Part shown: piece by piece, positions 35,457-47,318 of the stretch
How the letters are laid out: each line of letters opens with the position of its first letter
How positions within the stretch are numbered: position 1 is the first letter of the stretch
Assembly: GCA_021234155.1 (NCBI GenBank)
Contig: JAJEKV010000045.1
Coordinates: forward strand, 6,033,470 to 6,097,469
From: Isoetes taiwanensis
Lineage: Eukaryota > Streptophyta > Lycopodiopsida > Isoetales > Isoetaceae
DNA: 64,000 nt
Reading direction: 5' to 3'
Translations under genes and position numbers: made by a program
The notes under the pieces: model-generated
What the model saw: only the letters and a program-made list of their open reading frames with translations
Databases searched by the model: none
What the model was told of the DNA's origin: nothing

Positions 35457-36747
35457 TGTTACAGGTGCACCCAAGGGCATAGCCGGAATCGGGCCCTTGA
35501 CGGACGTCCATGAGCACGGGGGTACTATTGGTCATGGTTGCCGGGCAGTTGTGATTCAATGGGCCGTGTTGACTGTAATCAGTCTACGGTGACGAGATGC
35601 GGGGTAATTAGTTTTAAAGGCTAGCGGCGGGTAATGGTCCGCTAGGGGGCGCTAATATTATATTAGCGCGGCAAGAGCTAGCAGGGATTGATCGGGGCAG
35701 AAGACCCGTAAAACTTACATGGTTAACATTAATTGTTAATGTTAACGTAAGGCCCTAGGGGCAAATGGATTTAAATGTAAGTTTGGAAGTAAGCTATGGT
35801 TTTAATATGAAATATTAAAGTGACACGTGGCTTACATTGGTTCGATGGGTCTAATAAAGACTTCTATATCAGAAAACATGAATCGTGGTGAAACCCGGGC
35901 TGCCAGATCTCGATCAGAAGCTCTAGTGCATGGAATTGGATCGAACAAGGGCCCGATCCGGCGGATTCATGCATGCTAAACTGATGAACTTCTCGGAGAT
36001 GAGATCTATAAAGCCAAGAGATGGATTTCGAGGCGAAACGCTTGAACCGGTTTGAGACTGGAAATCGATTACGCCTTAACCAACTGTTGTAGAATCCATA
36101 GGTTAGACTCGAGGTCGGATTTGGATTCCGACTTTGGTAGCGGGGCTTTGAGGGCGGTCTGCTACGCCAATAGCCGAATTAGGCGAGATCCATATGGTCG
36201 GGTTGCGACCAAGAGCCGGAACTGATCCGCAGGAGCGGTTTGACTCTGCCTAAGATCGATCTGAGTGAGCACCGTAAGTGTTTATCTCGAAGGATTCTCC
36301 GAGAAATCGGGCTGATGTGAAGGCTAAGCTACAGAGGGCGAGCAGATTACCAAGGGATTCTCCGAAAGGATCCGGGATAGTTCTTGGATTCAAGAACTGG
36401 GCCTAGAGCTTCGGAATTGGATTCCGAGAGTTACGGGTGTGGCCCCAAGGCATTGGGAACCTGCCGAGAGCCGGACTAGACCTATAAGGTCGGATTGCGA
36501 TCTGGGAATGTGTTTATGATCTCGTGAGCGCTTGATTCTTGTAAAAGATCGGACAGGGCGAAGCATCTGAAAGGTGTGGAACTCTGGGGGATTCTCTACA
36601 GGAATCCGGGCTTGTGGGAGCAATCTCGTAGCAACAAGCCGATAAGACTAGCGCGGGGGATCCGGGATCCATGGTGTGGGTGGTAGCTAGTCGGCGTCTA
36701 CACGCGGGCAGGGATTATTTCTAAGGAAAAATTTTTGCCGTGTAACA
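35457..36747 (+). mobile_element. 3' LTR of the second chromovirus
   Basis: TGTTACAGG to GTAACA, 1291 bp, collinear with LTR 1 throughout. Followed by the ATGCA TSD. Confidence 0.92.
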
Positions 36748-36869
36748 ATGCATTTTTTAATATTTTTCTTGTGCAATATGATTGTCATATATTAACGTAT
36801 GGAAAAGGTTTAACTGAATTTTATGCCATTGATTTTATATCAATTTTTTAAGTGAACCATAAGTTGTTG

Positions 36870-37874
36870 GTGGATTCCATTGGATGGTGGTCCTCTGGTA
36901 TCTTCAGTTCACCCATTGACGCAGCGTCGATGGAGATCAGCAGGTGTATATAAGATATCTGATTGGTATAATAATCAAAGGCAGTTGCTGACATGGGAAG
37001 AGTTTAGAGCTAAGTTCCTCCCTTTAAGGTGGGATCGGGCTATTTGGCAGAAGGTGTCTTCAATTCTTCCTCTAGTAGCACAAGTGGATGACTCCCAGCC
37101 TTGGGTAGTTCATGAGCGTGTCAAAGTAGATAAGTTGGTGAATTCCATGTACAAGGTCTTGCTTTCTGCAGACGTCTTGCCTCCTTCATCCAAGTGGCCT
37201 TTGGTCATGCCTAGGGATTGGCAGAAAGCAGTATGGAAATGGGTATGGGATAAACTACTCCATTCCAAACTATTTGTTTTTATGGTTTCATCGTTGTCAC
37301 GAAGTTAATATTCTCGGTACCACTGATTTAGCCTCGAGAGGTATTCTGCACTTTGTCCCTTATGTGCATAGAGGAACGAGACAATTGAGCATTGCTTTTT
37401 CTTGTGTAGACATGTCGACATGCTTGGTTGTGGCTTCAAGGCCTCTTTCATTGCATTTTGAATAGCCAGCAGGTTTTATTAGCAGTCTATCCAAGTAGTT
37501 GGAATAATTTGGCAAAAAGGGCGTTTCATTTGGCTTCTGCATGGATCATTTGGTCCATTTGGAAAAGAAGGAATCTTCTCATATTCAAAGGTCCTGCTTG
37601 TTCAGATGCACATATCCTTCTTGATGCCCAACAACGAATTGTCAAAGCATTGTGTGCTCATCAATTGCTAATGAGGTGAAGAGCCATTTGGGAGCACTAT
37701 CTTGATTTACACTTACTTATGAGATTTTGCTTGCTCTTCATATTGTCTAGATGTTGTATCTGAGTGGGGTGGTTTTGCTCTGATGGACATTCTCTCCACT
37801 GAGTTTTCAGTCCCCATTGTACTTTGTAACTTTCTTTGGATAATAAAGACTAATTACCCTCAAAAAAAAAAAAA
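36870..37874 (+). mobile_element. 5'-truncated L1-type LINE
   Basis: It ends ttgtactttgtaac...taattaccctc plus 13 A (37862-37874), the plant L1 style. Coding pieces: KISDWYNNQRQLLTWEEFRAK, WKWVWDKLLHSK, and the terminal FHLASAWIIWSIWKRRNLL, in three frames. These belong to the ORF2 C-terminus after the RT. I found no TSD, and the 5' edge near 36870 is approximate. Confidence 0.78.
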
Positions 37875-38455
37875 GATTGCTACCACCTAGGCGATTCATG
37901 TTACTGGTGTCTAGGCCGGTTAGGTTAAGCTAGAGCGACAACGCATGAAATGGCGTAATCCCGAACCATTCATCCTTTAGTTTGTCGATAGACAGATGAA
38001 TTTTAGTAGAGAACAGGGGCAAGATTTTTTTCTTTGGAATGGAAAAATTAATTCGAGTTAATGACTTCCCTTGACTTTTATCTCTATATAGTGACGTTCA
38101 CTCAATCATCCTCTTGGACCTTCGTGCCATTGACTTATCTCTATATAGTGATATTCACTCAGCCATCATCCTAGATCTAATGCCATTGTTAGCAAACAAA
38201 TAGAAAAGATGTTATAATTTGAAGCTATCAAGGGAGCATTAAGGGTTCCATAAAAAATGCATCATAAACATTTCTCTTTGACGACTCACTTCCATACAGA
38301 GAGGGGTTCGACATAGGATAGGATATCGCCCAGGAAGACCAATCGGCCTATGGGACTCAAAAAAAAGGTGCAGCAAACGTATTACTGTCCGGGTTAAGAA
38401 ACTCCCCATTGAAGGGTTTTCAGGAGAAAACCCGTGGCAGGAATAAGAGTGCTGT
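37875..38455. other. No gene recognised
   Basis: It contains a direct repeat of atctctatatagtga-ttcactca-ccatc near 38080 and 38140. Otherwise no features. Confidence 0.5.
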
Positions 38456-39110
38456 CAAACTGTATAGACCAAGGATAGATTCAATACTCCGTATATTTTA
38501 TATGCAATACGTACTATTCGTATGCTACGACACAAATTTGCCATATAATAGGTAAAAAATACGACAAAAACTAATTCTGGCGTCGGAAGATGTTTGCGTA
38601 CACGAAAAGAACTAAAGCGCGTACGCGAAATAGTGAAAAATGTGTACACGAAAAGATAGATTTTTTTTTTTTTTGTAATGTTCTGGGTACGTGAAAAAGT
38701 GAAAACCGCGTCCATAAAAAGGCGAAAAAAAAAACGTTTTTTTGCCTTTTCGCATACAGGTGGATTTTTTGTCCCATGCGTATTATACTGTGTCGCGTGC
38801 ACGAAAGTTGTTTAGCGTGCGCGAAACAATATAAATCGCTTATGCGGGTTTTTTTTTTTTTTTGGTAATCTTTTCTCATATGCGAAACAGCAAAAACCGC
38901 GTACGCAAAATTCAAAATTCATGTGTCGTGGTTATATTAAAACCGCGTACATGAAAGTTTTTTCGCGTATGCAGTTTAGATTTCGCGTACTCCAATTTTT
39001 TTTCCAGTCGGCAAGAGAAAAATACGCAAAATATGTTTTAAAGAATAAAATACGTATTTTTTTACTTTACACATCAAAATTTTTAATTTCGTACCTATCC
39101 CTGGTACAGA
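38456..39110. repeat. Array of GCGTACGCGAAA-like motifs
   Basis: Variants of cgcgtacgcgaaa, many separated by A- or T-runs, recur more than ten times in both orientations (for example 38616, 38692, 38812, 38898, 38944, 38963 and 38983). The core GCGTACGC is self-complementary. The outer parts carry loosely inverted ctgta-ccaagg-atag (38460s) and ctatccctggtacag (39090-39110), so it may be a small TIR element. No TSD was found. Confidence 0.6.
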
Positions 39111-39239
39111 CATCTATCATGAGAAAGAAATGTGTACGCATATCATGCGAATGCCCGAGGACCGAGCTGATCCCAACGATCCATGACCTGTTGAAGGTAT
39201 GATCCCAGTATCCGCACCGAGGCCGTGCTCAATAAGTCA

Positions 39240-40010
39240 TGCATGGGCTAGCCAGGCCGGACCAGCTCAGCATAGCGTGTCTGAATGTCATCATATGCCG
39301 AACAGCTCTGAAGGGTGTGGCATTCGTCTTTCACAGCTCCAACTTGGTAGCGTTGACAAAGCCTCTCCTGGCGGGGCTCTCCAATCCATCTCCCCGTTTC
39401 AAACCGAAGATGGTGTGTGCCTGTGTGGATAGAGGCAATGGATCTGCGTTTTTTTATGGGTAGATGGGTGCGCAAGTAGCATTGCGGGCCCCACTCGAGC
39501 ATGGGGTTTATGTGGCATTGGTAATGTGCCATCTTGACCTGCTCAAGGATACTGGCATCCCATAGCTTGTTGAGGAAGCATGTATCAAGGTACCGTCTGA
39601 GGCTATGACGGTCCGCCTCGCTTGCACTTTCGGATGCACTGTGCTCTGCACATTCCATCCGCCGAATCGAGCTCTCTTTTCCCGCCAGCAGGCCTTTAGG
39701 CACTGAGGCCTGCCCCATTGCCACTGTATAAGTAAGGTTAGGGAGGCGAGTATCGTCCATACTGACCACCGTCTGGAAGTAGATGATGTGTCTATCAAGG
39801 GCCCCCCTCTGAAGAGGCAAGAAGCCTGTCTCCAACAACAATGATTCGGTATGGAACTGCCGGACTTTACCCCCAGGGCCCATGCCAAGAAAGCTTTCTG
39901 CACCTGCTCCAAGTCATTCTAAGTGGCGAGGGAAACCACTGGGCCCTAGACCGTGACACCATATAGAAGCACAGGTTCCACTAGTAACTTGAATAGGTGC
40001 GATTGGTTGT
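39240..40010 (-). pseudogene. RTE/other-clade LINE ORF2 C-terminal remnant
   Basis: The minus strand gives PVLLYGVTV (~39965), then MEQVQKAFLAWALGVKSG, LLLETGFLPLQRGALDR, MDDTRLPNLTY, and finally HHLRFETGRWIGEPRQERLC and ECHTLQSCSAYDDIQTRY. The H-R-L-x-x-E-T-G-R-W ... P-R-x-E-R-x-C-x-x-C pattern and the surrounding order are those of the C-terminal region of RTE-like and related non-LTR reverse transcriptases, unlike the L1-type LINEs in this window. 211 codons are open at 39248-39883 with one overlapping frame. The catalytic palm is absent and no A-tail was seen. Confidence 0.72.
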
Positions 40011-40530
40011 AGCGACCTTGGCCGTCGCAATTAACTTCTTATACATATAATGATATTGAATTTTTTTTTTTTGTTTCAAGACCATGTTCAGAATTTACTA
40101 GCTAAATTTGACTTGAATATTCAATTTGAGCCAGAACAAGCAAAGATATTTGATTAGCTGGGCATAGATAATGTTCATCGAATTTCAGTACAGATTTCGT
40201 AGAAGGCACAAAATAGAATTACATCCATCATACAAACTAGTACTTTAAAATCTGCTCAAATCCTCATAAATGTTCACCAATATTTCCTCAAATCCAAGCA
40301 CAAAAAATAACATTAGTTTACATCAAAAATAGTGTAGTATCAAAGACCATCATTGAAAAACTAATAAGAAACTGCCATCATTTGCACTAGCCTTATTGTT
40401 TTTTTAGATTTATTGGATCTTGGCATATTCCTAGAAATATGCCTGATCTAGGGTCCACACAAATATACACCTCACATTCCCGTATACTTGAGCGCTCCCC
40501 TATGCATGTATATCTCTAATATATAATTAT
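40011..40530. other. No gene recognised
   Basis: AT-rich, with a T-run at 40060-40073. No feature. Confidence 0.5.
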
Positions 40531-40830
40531 AATAGGGCAGATTCTAGAATGTTCTATAATTGAACATTAAAATTTAGATATTTCAATGGTAGTAGTATAA
40601 TAGGAAGCTACTAGACTGTTCTATATTTAGAATCGCACCAAAATATTTCCGAAGTGTGTAGGTGTTTCTGGAAGGTCCCGATTCTTCTAGAGGACCCGAT
40701 TGGGCGTTCTATTTCTTCTAGACTTCGGCCACAGATTCTTTTGGAGGGATCTAGAGTTTTCTTTTCGTTTTTAAGTATATAAAGAGGAGCACATGCATTT
40801 GTTCAATCAAAGTTGGAGTTGGCGTTACAG
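40531..40830 (+). promoter_or_regulatory. Promoter-like or solo-LTR-like region with TATA box
   Basis: TATATAAAG at 40778-40786 is preceded by TTCtaGAAtgTTC (40542-40554), a perfect heat-shock-element-type triple, and by further ttct-gaa words near 40668, 40691 and 40717. Such ttctagaa words are also common in plant Copia LTRs. No coding sequence follows, so a solo LTR is as likely as a gene promoter. Confidence 0.4.
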
Positions 40831-40933
40831 CTGGACGAATTATAACAAAGGTTATTCTAGAAAGGGCTTCGGCAAGAGTGGAATAGTGCTTTAAGCTTTG
40901 CTAGTCTGCTGCAGAAAAGCAAGGCCTGCACTA

Positions 40934-40970
40934 CTCGTATTTTGCTCAATAGCGGTGAGCAAAATACGAG
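40934..40970. other. 14-bp perfect hairpin
   Basis: CTCGTATTTTGCTC (40934-40947) and GAGCAAAATACGAG (40957-40970) pair around a 9-nt loop. It is 150 bp downstream of the TATA box at 40778. No U-tract follows. Confidence 0.8.
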
Positions 40971-42426
40971 CAGATTTCTTCCAAGAATACGCTTGCCCGG
41001 AAAACCTATTTGCTTGGAAAGCCTATTCTCTATTCTTATAGACAAGTTTGAACTCAGATTAGCATTGACAGACTTTGAAACAAACGGCTGACGTACAGGG
41101 CAATTTCGAAGGGCTATTGCCAGATCGCGATCTTGCAATGCTCTCGCTTCATCTGCTTCAAAGCTTTGAAACTCCCCTTCAAATCCCTGTCGATAACACG
41201 TTGTTTAAAGGGTGAATTCTGGTGTTTATTTTTGTTAGTGTCCACTTTCCTAATTGCCATTTCTTGCAGATATTTTTGGAAGGCCCTGGTTAGGATGCAA
41301 GGTGCGTTACCATGACACACAAAAGGACACAATGATGTTACGATCTGCCAGTGAATGCAAAAATGATTTTTGATATCTATTCTTACAGGTTTTGTGCATT
41401 GATTGATAGTTTAACCAATAGTTGAAATAGGCTATGAGATGGCAAATCAATTACAGATGGCAAGGGCTTTGGATGTTGGGTAAGAGGTTACAAAACCAAG
41501 CTTGCAATATTGCAGGAAAGGCAAGCTTCACAAGATTGCAGGATTAATTATGAATGGAAAGGGCCTTATGGCCTTGCTGAGTAGCAGGTTGCAGTGCAAC
41601 TTTTGGGACAATATAAAAATGTGATTTTTTGTTTATTGTAGCTGTATAGATAAGCATGTGTTGAGCTTTAAAAGCAAGCGAACAATATAACATGTTTTGT
41701 GGCTATGGTGTCACCTTGATGTTGTTAGTTGATTGCATGGCAGAACCTTATAACCATCTTCAGTGTCAAGAGGCGGGCAATTTACATGGATGCATTAAAG
41801 TGTTGCTTTTAGCTTGTGAAATGGCAGCCAATTAGCAAATCAATCAACTATCTCCATGGCGGGAAAACAAAAGATAATGCGGAGGTGCAAGTTAAAGTTG
41901 GTCTGTGCTTGGTGCTTTTAAAAATCCACTATCACTGTTAGCCCATATGACCATTGTATTGCACTGAAGGATTTGACAGTGCTTATCTCCACTTCATTGC
42001 CATGGTAAAGGATGCTATCATTCTTAAATTTTTTATAAAGATGTGCCACATTAGATGCATTTGTAAAAAAGCTCGGCTCGGAGAAGCCTGGCTTGAATGT
42101 GTGTGAACGCATTCTTATAAATTTTGTTTTTTCTTTGGATTCACGGTACTGGATTGCTAGAACACCATAGCTCAGCTTGGGAAGAAGAATATAGGAAAAG
42201 GGGAGAGGAGGCAGAATTTCTTCTATCTTCTGACGATGTTATTCTTAAAGCAATGCCTTGAAGGGAAAGAGTGCCCCATTTGTATCTTACAAATGCTTTG
42301 GAATGATAATGTGGCCGAAATTAGAAAACGTACATTTATTACATAAGATTGTCTAAGGTATTTTGGTGTATTCGTATGAAAATACGTAGTTTGTTGATGC
42401 TGGCACAGTGGATTCCAAATAGGAGC
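40971..42426. other. No gene recognised
   Basis: Short reading frames only. No repeats of note. Confidence 0.5.
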
Positions 42427-42675
42427 ATTATTCTTTCTTTCTGTATTTCTTTTTCTATTTTTGTAGGAAGGCGGCGGCAGCTCCTGTGAAGGCGGCCAGG
42501 CCTTTGAGGAAGCTATAGCTTGCATGTTTGGCCATGCATTATTCTTTCTTTCTGTAGTTTTTTTTTTATTTTTGTTGTTCCAGAAGCCGGGCATTGTAGG
42601 AAGGCGGCGACAGCTCCCGTGGAGGCGACCAGGCCTTTGCCGGAAGCCATATCTTCAGTCGCATGTCTGGCCATA
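42427..42675 (+). repeat. Tandem duplication of ~110-135 bp
   Basis: Both copies run attattctttctttctgta, a T-rich stretch, gtaggaaggcgg, cagctcc-gtg-aggcg, ccaggcctttg and gcatgt-tggcca. Copy 2 (from 42538) has an extra ~20 bp containing agaagccgggcattg. The 115-codon frame at 42520-42867 crosses copy 2 and is not convincing. Confidence 0.8.
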
Positions 42676-44759
42676 GCCATAGCCAGTCTTGCAGTTAGGC
42701 TTTGTGTTATCTTTCTGTTAGGGCCCAACCTTCTGAAATCCGACAGAATTGTGATTATGCCAATCCGGCAGATTTGTGTTAAATCCTGTTATGGTCGATT
42801 TGCAGCCAAGGCTGGGTTGTTCTGTCTTCTGGTGGAACACAGAGGTTCAATTCCTCTGAAGAAATAGAAGCAACAAGGGTTTGGAACTTGTATTGGTGAT
42901 AATTATTTGTTTGGTCAGACTTCCAAATTTGAGATATTGTATTTATTCAATGGTTTGGTTGCATCATAGGGGTAAGTCAAATATAGGGGATTTGACCCTA
43001 TCTTGACTTGCACTTAAGGGCTGGAATTTCACCCCATGGTATATGCTCTGACATATGCCACCATCGGATGGTCCCCAAAAAATATTAGACACCCCAAATG
43101 ATAATACACCCCAAATGACTATTACAAATGACAACGAACTTAACCTGTCCTGTGCCTCTAAGGTAGATTTGTTTGCAAACAATGTCAAATATAAACTCAA
43201 AATAATACTTGCAATTTAAAGTATCTCCATGGCCTGAACTAGAACTCAAGATGCAGATACAAATAGAGGTAGATCTCCAATGCTATTGCTATACCACGGT
43301 CAGAGAGACAACTTAGATGTGTTTGTAGATTTATATCTCACAACATAGATTTGTATCTTACAACAACAAAATTGGGAATGATTTGTATCTTATAACAACA
43401 GAAATGGGGATGAATGCTTCCAACGGCATCATGCATTTGGCATCATGAATAGTTGGATTTAACTTCCACCTATGCTAGAAAATATAATATATAGTATATG
43501 TTGTGAACCTATTGGGACACAAGATCTTTTATCCTTGCTTACCAGAGTCCTTGGTGGTGGGTGATCTTCATTAAGAGATGAAATTACGTGGGAGGTGGAA
43601 TCCCCTAAAGTTTGCGCACATGCCATATCGACATCCAACATTTTAGTAAATTGGGATTGATTTAAATTTTGCTATCTAATCCAACGAATCGAGCGGATCT
43701 TTCTAGATGTAACGGTGATGAGCAATCATTTCGGTGATGGAAGCAGCTGCGAGATTGATTAATTTTTTTGCTATTTGTTCCATAAATGTGAGTTTAGCAA
43801 ATAAGGGAGATTGCTTATGGAGGTCGACTCCTCTAGAGTTAATAAATTGGTAGTAATATTAGCCTGCAGGTGCTTCATGTCAGCTTTTGCGGTAATATGA
43901 GAACTTAGTTGTTTCTTTAGTTTTTGTACACATATGCACCCACTAAAAAGAACTACTAGCGGTGGCGATCGCCGCCGCGACAAAGTCTTGTATATGTATA
44001 AATATGAAAGAGAATGCTAAATACGGGGCCACGAACCATTGCGAAGGAAAAAAAATAGTCTCCACAATCACAAGGGTTCATTCACTTCTGAACAACATAC
44101 ATGAACAACATACAAAGGCATGTGGACAACATTGGATTCTGCAAGCAGAACCCAGGACGACAAAATCTTCACGGCAAGCAGAGCCCAACATGCCAGAGGA
44201 TGTTTGCCGCAAAATCTACAGCAGCGGTTGTACTACCGTTGTCGTTTCCTCCCACCGTTTCCTTCTGAACAGAGTCCTCAGCCATGAAGCCGATTCCTTC
44301 ATGCACACTGTCAACCTGCTCCAATCAGCCAGGAAATTGTTTGCACCAAAGCAAGTCTGTGCAAAATTTTGTCGAAGCAAGTCCGTCCAAATTCGTCCCC
44401 TGACCTAGAAAGGAAGGCATGCACTAACAAGTAAAACCAAAAATTCAAACCCCCCTATTCAAACCCCCCTTTGCTCGCTCCACCATTGCCAAAATCATAC
44501 TCAAGAGATAATTTGGCAACCTTATGCGCAAAAGACTGGGAGCACCATATGGTTTCAACAATTCGTCAATTGCAATACATTTTTGTGAGTACTAGACCAA
44601 CGTAATCCAGATTCAACTTGACAAAATGTGACGTATTTAGCAATGCACAAAATTTGATTTCTTATACGTAGTCACGTTAGTGTGCAGGTAAAATGGATAA
44701 AATACATGCTAATTAGAATGCAAACGTACATGGGCTTGATTCAGGGTACATAGAATCAG
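42676..44759. other. No gene recognised
   Basis: A 148-codon plus-strand frame (43962-44408) has no family resemblance and no splice support. It may be chance. Nothing else can be supported. Confidence 0.45.
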
Positions 44760-46340
44760 TTACAATCTCCCTATTGGAAGGGCATCAGGACCAACACTCT
44801 TTTGGCATGTTAGGTATTTCATCACCTTTTAGCTGATGGGCAGGGATCATATGAGAAAATCTATATAGTTCTTCTGAAGGAATATGCCTCGCAGACTCAT
44901 TAATCTTTTGAAAAAGCAATGCATAACAAGGTATTTTGTGAAGAGAGACAACCTCCAGACCTTTGTGCTCAGAAAACCCAGTAACAACTAGCACTGTCTC
45001 ATAATTTTGCTTCCTTAAACGGACTTCATAACGATCAAGATAAGCCCAATGACGCATCCAATCCCTGTAAAGAGCCCACACTTGTCCTTGTTGTGGATAT
45101 ATGTTCAGTGACCCTTCAATGGATTCCATAACATGAGAGAATTGACCAATTGGAACATGGCACAAGTTGATTGTGGAACTAAGCACAAACTCTCCAAATG
45201 GAAGTGGGTAGAGGCCTGCTTTCTTCCACATTTTCGTTTGTGCTGAGCGGCAAGAATCTAGCCATTTAACCCGCACTACAAAAGGCTTAGTTGAATGTAC
45301 ACCCATAATTTGACAATAGTAACGAGGCATTCCATCAAAATCATAAGTAGCCCATATTTGGCCCTGTCTAATTGATTCTTCTAAACGATCTGCATCAAAA
45401 TTATATATATCAAATGACTTATCAGGAGGTATGTAACTAACATGCTGTGTTCGTCGATTTGACCTTCTAGGTTGTGAACTGAAGGTTACTTCAGTGGACC
45501 TCCATATACATGCTCTTCAACATCATAATCTTTGGATCTCTCTGGTCTTTTCTGAACTTTTTTTCTTCTTTCTGCATGTTTGCTTCCTTTCTCTTCTCAT
45601 TTTTCTTGGTCTCCTTTTGAGCTTCATTTTGGCTTCTTTTCCTCGCCAAGTTGCATCCCTTATCTCCTCTTGAGTTGTTATTCATCTCACAAACAAACTC
45701 TACGCTGCCATCTCTGTCATAACTTGCTGTTTCGTGAGTCTGAGAAACACCAACATTTACAGGTCCACTACTAGAGGTTCCTCCGTTAGCCATAGCATTT
45801 ATTCCATCAACATTAGCATCCCTTGCTACAAAGCCAAGTCCACATGTTGGGCAAGGCAACTCACAATTTTCATACACCCTTGGGAAATGGTGCCTAAATT
45901 TACAACTGGGACATAAAGTCCAGAAAGTAATTCTTTTCATATCATACAATGCCCTCTTACCTTTATAAGGCTTCTGCAATAAGCTCCAATGCAGCCTGTG
46001 CCCAAGCTTCTTCAACATGCCCCAATGCATCTTCTGCTTCTGCTATTGTATACGGATAAAGAGTAAGAGCAAGCTTCCTGTGGTGTTGCTTTATTGTGGT
46101 GTCATCTGCAGAAGGATCAACCTGTAAAATTGCATACCAATCCATCTCATTTCCTCCAATTTTCAGCTGCGCAGCGATGTGCACATCCACTACTGCCAGC
46201 ATCTGCTCCACACCATCAAGATTAGGATATAATAACCTTGCTATGTTTAAAAAGGTTTTCGCTTCTACAAGATCATGCGAGGATAACGCCTCTTCTGCCT
46301 TCTGTTTAACAAAAAGAGCATATATCTTGTTTTCGTTCAT
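44760..46340 (-). pseudogene. DnaJ-domain / DUF3444 protein, frame-broken
   Basis: Plant family of large J-domain proteins with a C-terminal DUF3444, presumed HSP70 co-chaperones. ATG 46340 (MNENKIYALFVKQKAEEAL). The N-terminal helical repeat reads AKTFLNIARLLYPNLDGVEQ. The J-domain is DWYAILQVDPSADDTTIKQ then KLALTLYPYTI, so the HPD motif needed to stimulate HSP70 is YPY. A C4 finger follows: TFWTLCPSCKFRHHF and LPCPTCGLGF. Then a Lys/Glu-rich linker, PPDKSFDIYNFDADRLE, and DUF3444 with MPRYYCQIMGVHSTKPF, GQVWALYRDWMRHW and RFSHMIPAHQL. Frame changes occur near 45985, 45500 and 44790. Full-length family members are usually longer, with a longer linker. It is single-exon here. Either a pseudogene, or a gene with assembly errors, though the missing HPD argues for decay. 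Confidence 0.85.
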
Positions 46341-47318
46341 AGCGACTCCCAGACTGTCAAAAGCAGAACCCAAGAAAAACATAAAAATTAAATAAAGTTC
46401 CACTGTACAGACTTAGATAAAATATCAGGGTTGCAAACTTCTGTTTTGTAAGCAAAATATACATAAAAAATCATAAGGTTTTAAAATTCACAATCCATGA
46501 AGGAGGATAAGAACAGAAATAGTAGAGTTGTGTAGAGCTACTTATGGTTCGAGAAACCAAAAAATACCTCAGATTCGTGAAGGAAGACGGAGCCCAAAAT
46601 CCGGCTACTTACAGCACGTAGCAGGCCATAGCCTCCCCGCCATTTCTTACACTTCATACGTCCGTATAAGGGTACGGCCCGAAAACCAATAACTTCGATA
46701 CCCGGGAGGGCATTATTCCGCACCGGTTGATTAATGATGACGGACCTTCAAATTCTTCAAATTTTTAGCACCCCAGACATCATTATTATCATTGTTTTTT
46801 TTTGTTATTATATTTTTTTTGTTCCTTTTTTTTATGTTTTTAGCAGGGTTGCCTAACCCCCCCTGCACAAAAGGCTGCAATTCTAGCTATGCCACGTGTC
46901 GTGCCACGTCACCCAAAATCAATTTGAGCCGTCCGATTCTCTAATTTCGAATCGTACGGCCAGGGAAATTAGAAAACTCTAAAAATTCTCTGCCGTGCCT
47001 TTCGCAACTCGGCTATGGCAGATCCGGATGGCGACGGCCGTGTTTCTCTTTCTTGCTATGGCGGTGGCATAGCTCTTGAGCTCTGCTTGGCACTGCCTTG
47101 AGGTACATAGGTTTTTTTTTTATACCTATGTTTTTTCCCAGTCGGTTGAGCTATCTGTTGCGGCAAACTCGTCGGATGCATCTTCTTAGGCCCGAAGGGG
47201 CTCTATTACATTTGATCGGCAGGACTAGCAGGACCTCGGCCAGATTCGGCAGCATCTTGGCCAGGTTTGGGGATCATTTTCGCTGTAGGGATAGGTCGCA
47301 GGACATTCAGGCTTAGTT
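46341..47318. promoter_or_regulatory. Intergenic region with G-box cluster
   Basis: Between the divergent DnaJ and PPR remnants. gccacgtgtcg and gccacgtcacc at about 46890-46912 are G-box/ABRE-type sites. An imperfect inverted pair, gccgtccgat and atcgtacggc, lies 20 bp downstream. acataggt and acctatgt (about 47104-47131) form an 8-bp inverted repeat around a T-run. Several poly-T tracts occur. Confidence 0.45.

Larger units (their letters stand above)
30127..36747 (+). mobile_element. Second Ty3/Gypsy chromovirus (6.6 kb)
   Basis: Plus strand. LTR 1 (30127-31451), PBS, hairpin leader, gag, decayed pol, chromodomain remnant, PPT, LTR 2 (35457-36747), perfect ATGCA TSD. LTR tips are TGTTACAGG and GTAACA. 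The internal part is only 4.0 kb, shorter than the ~5 kb usual for a full gag-pol, because protease and much of the RT are deleted or unreadable. It is unrelated in LTR sequence to the element at 13302-26497. The retained TSD and LTR pair show the insertion has not been rearranged. Confidence 0.93.

Noticed and set aside
43962-44408. 148-codon plus-strand frame
   Set aside because: Composition is unremarkable, no motif is seen, and the flanks show no gene structure.
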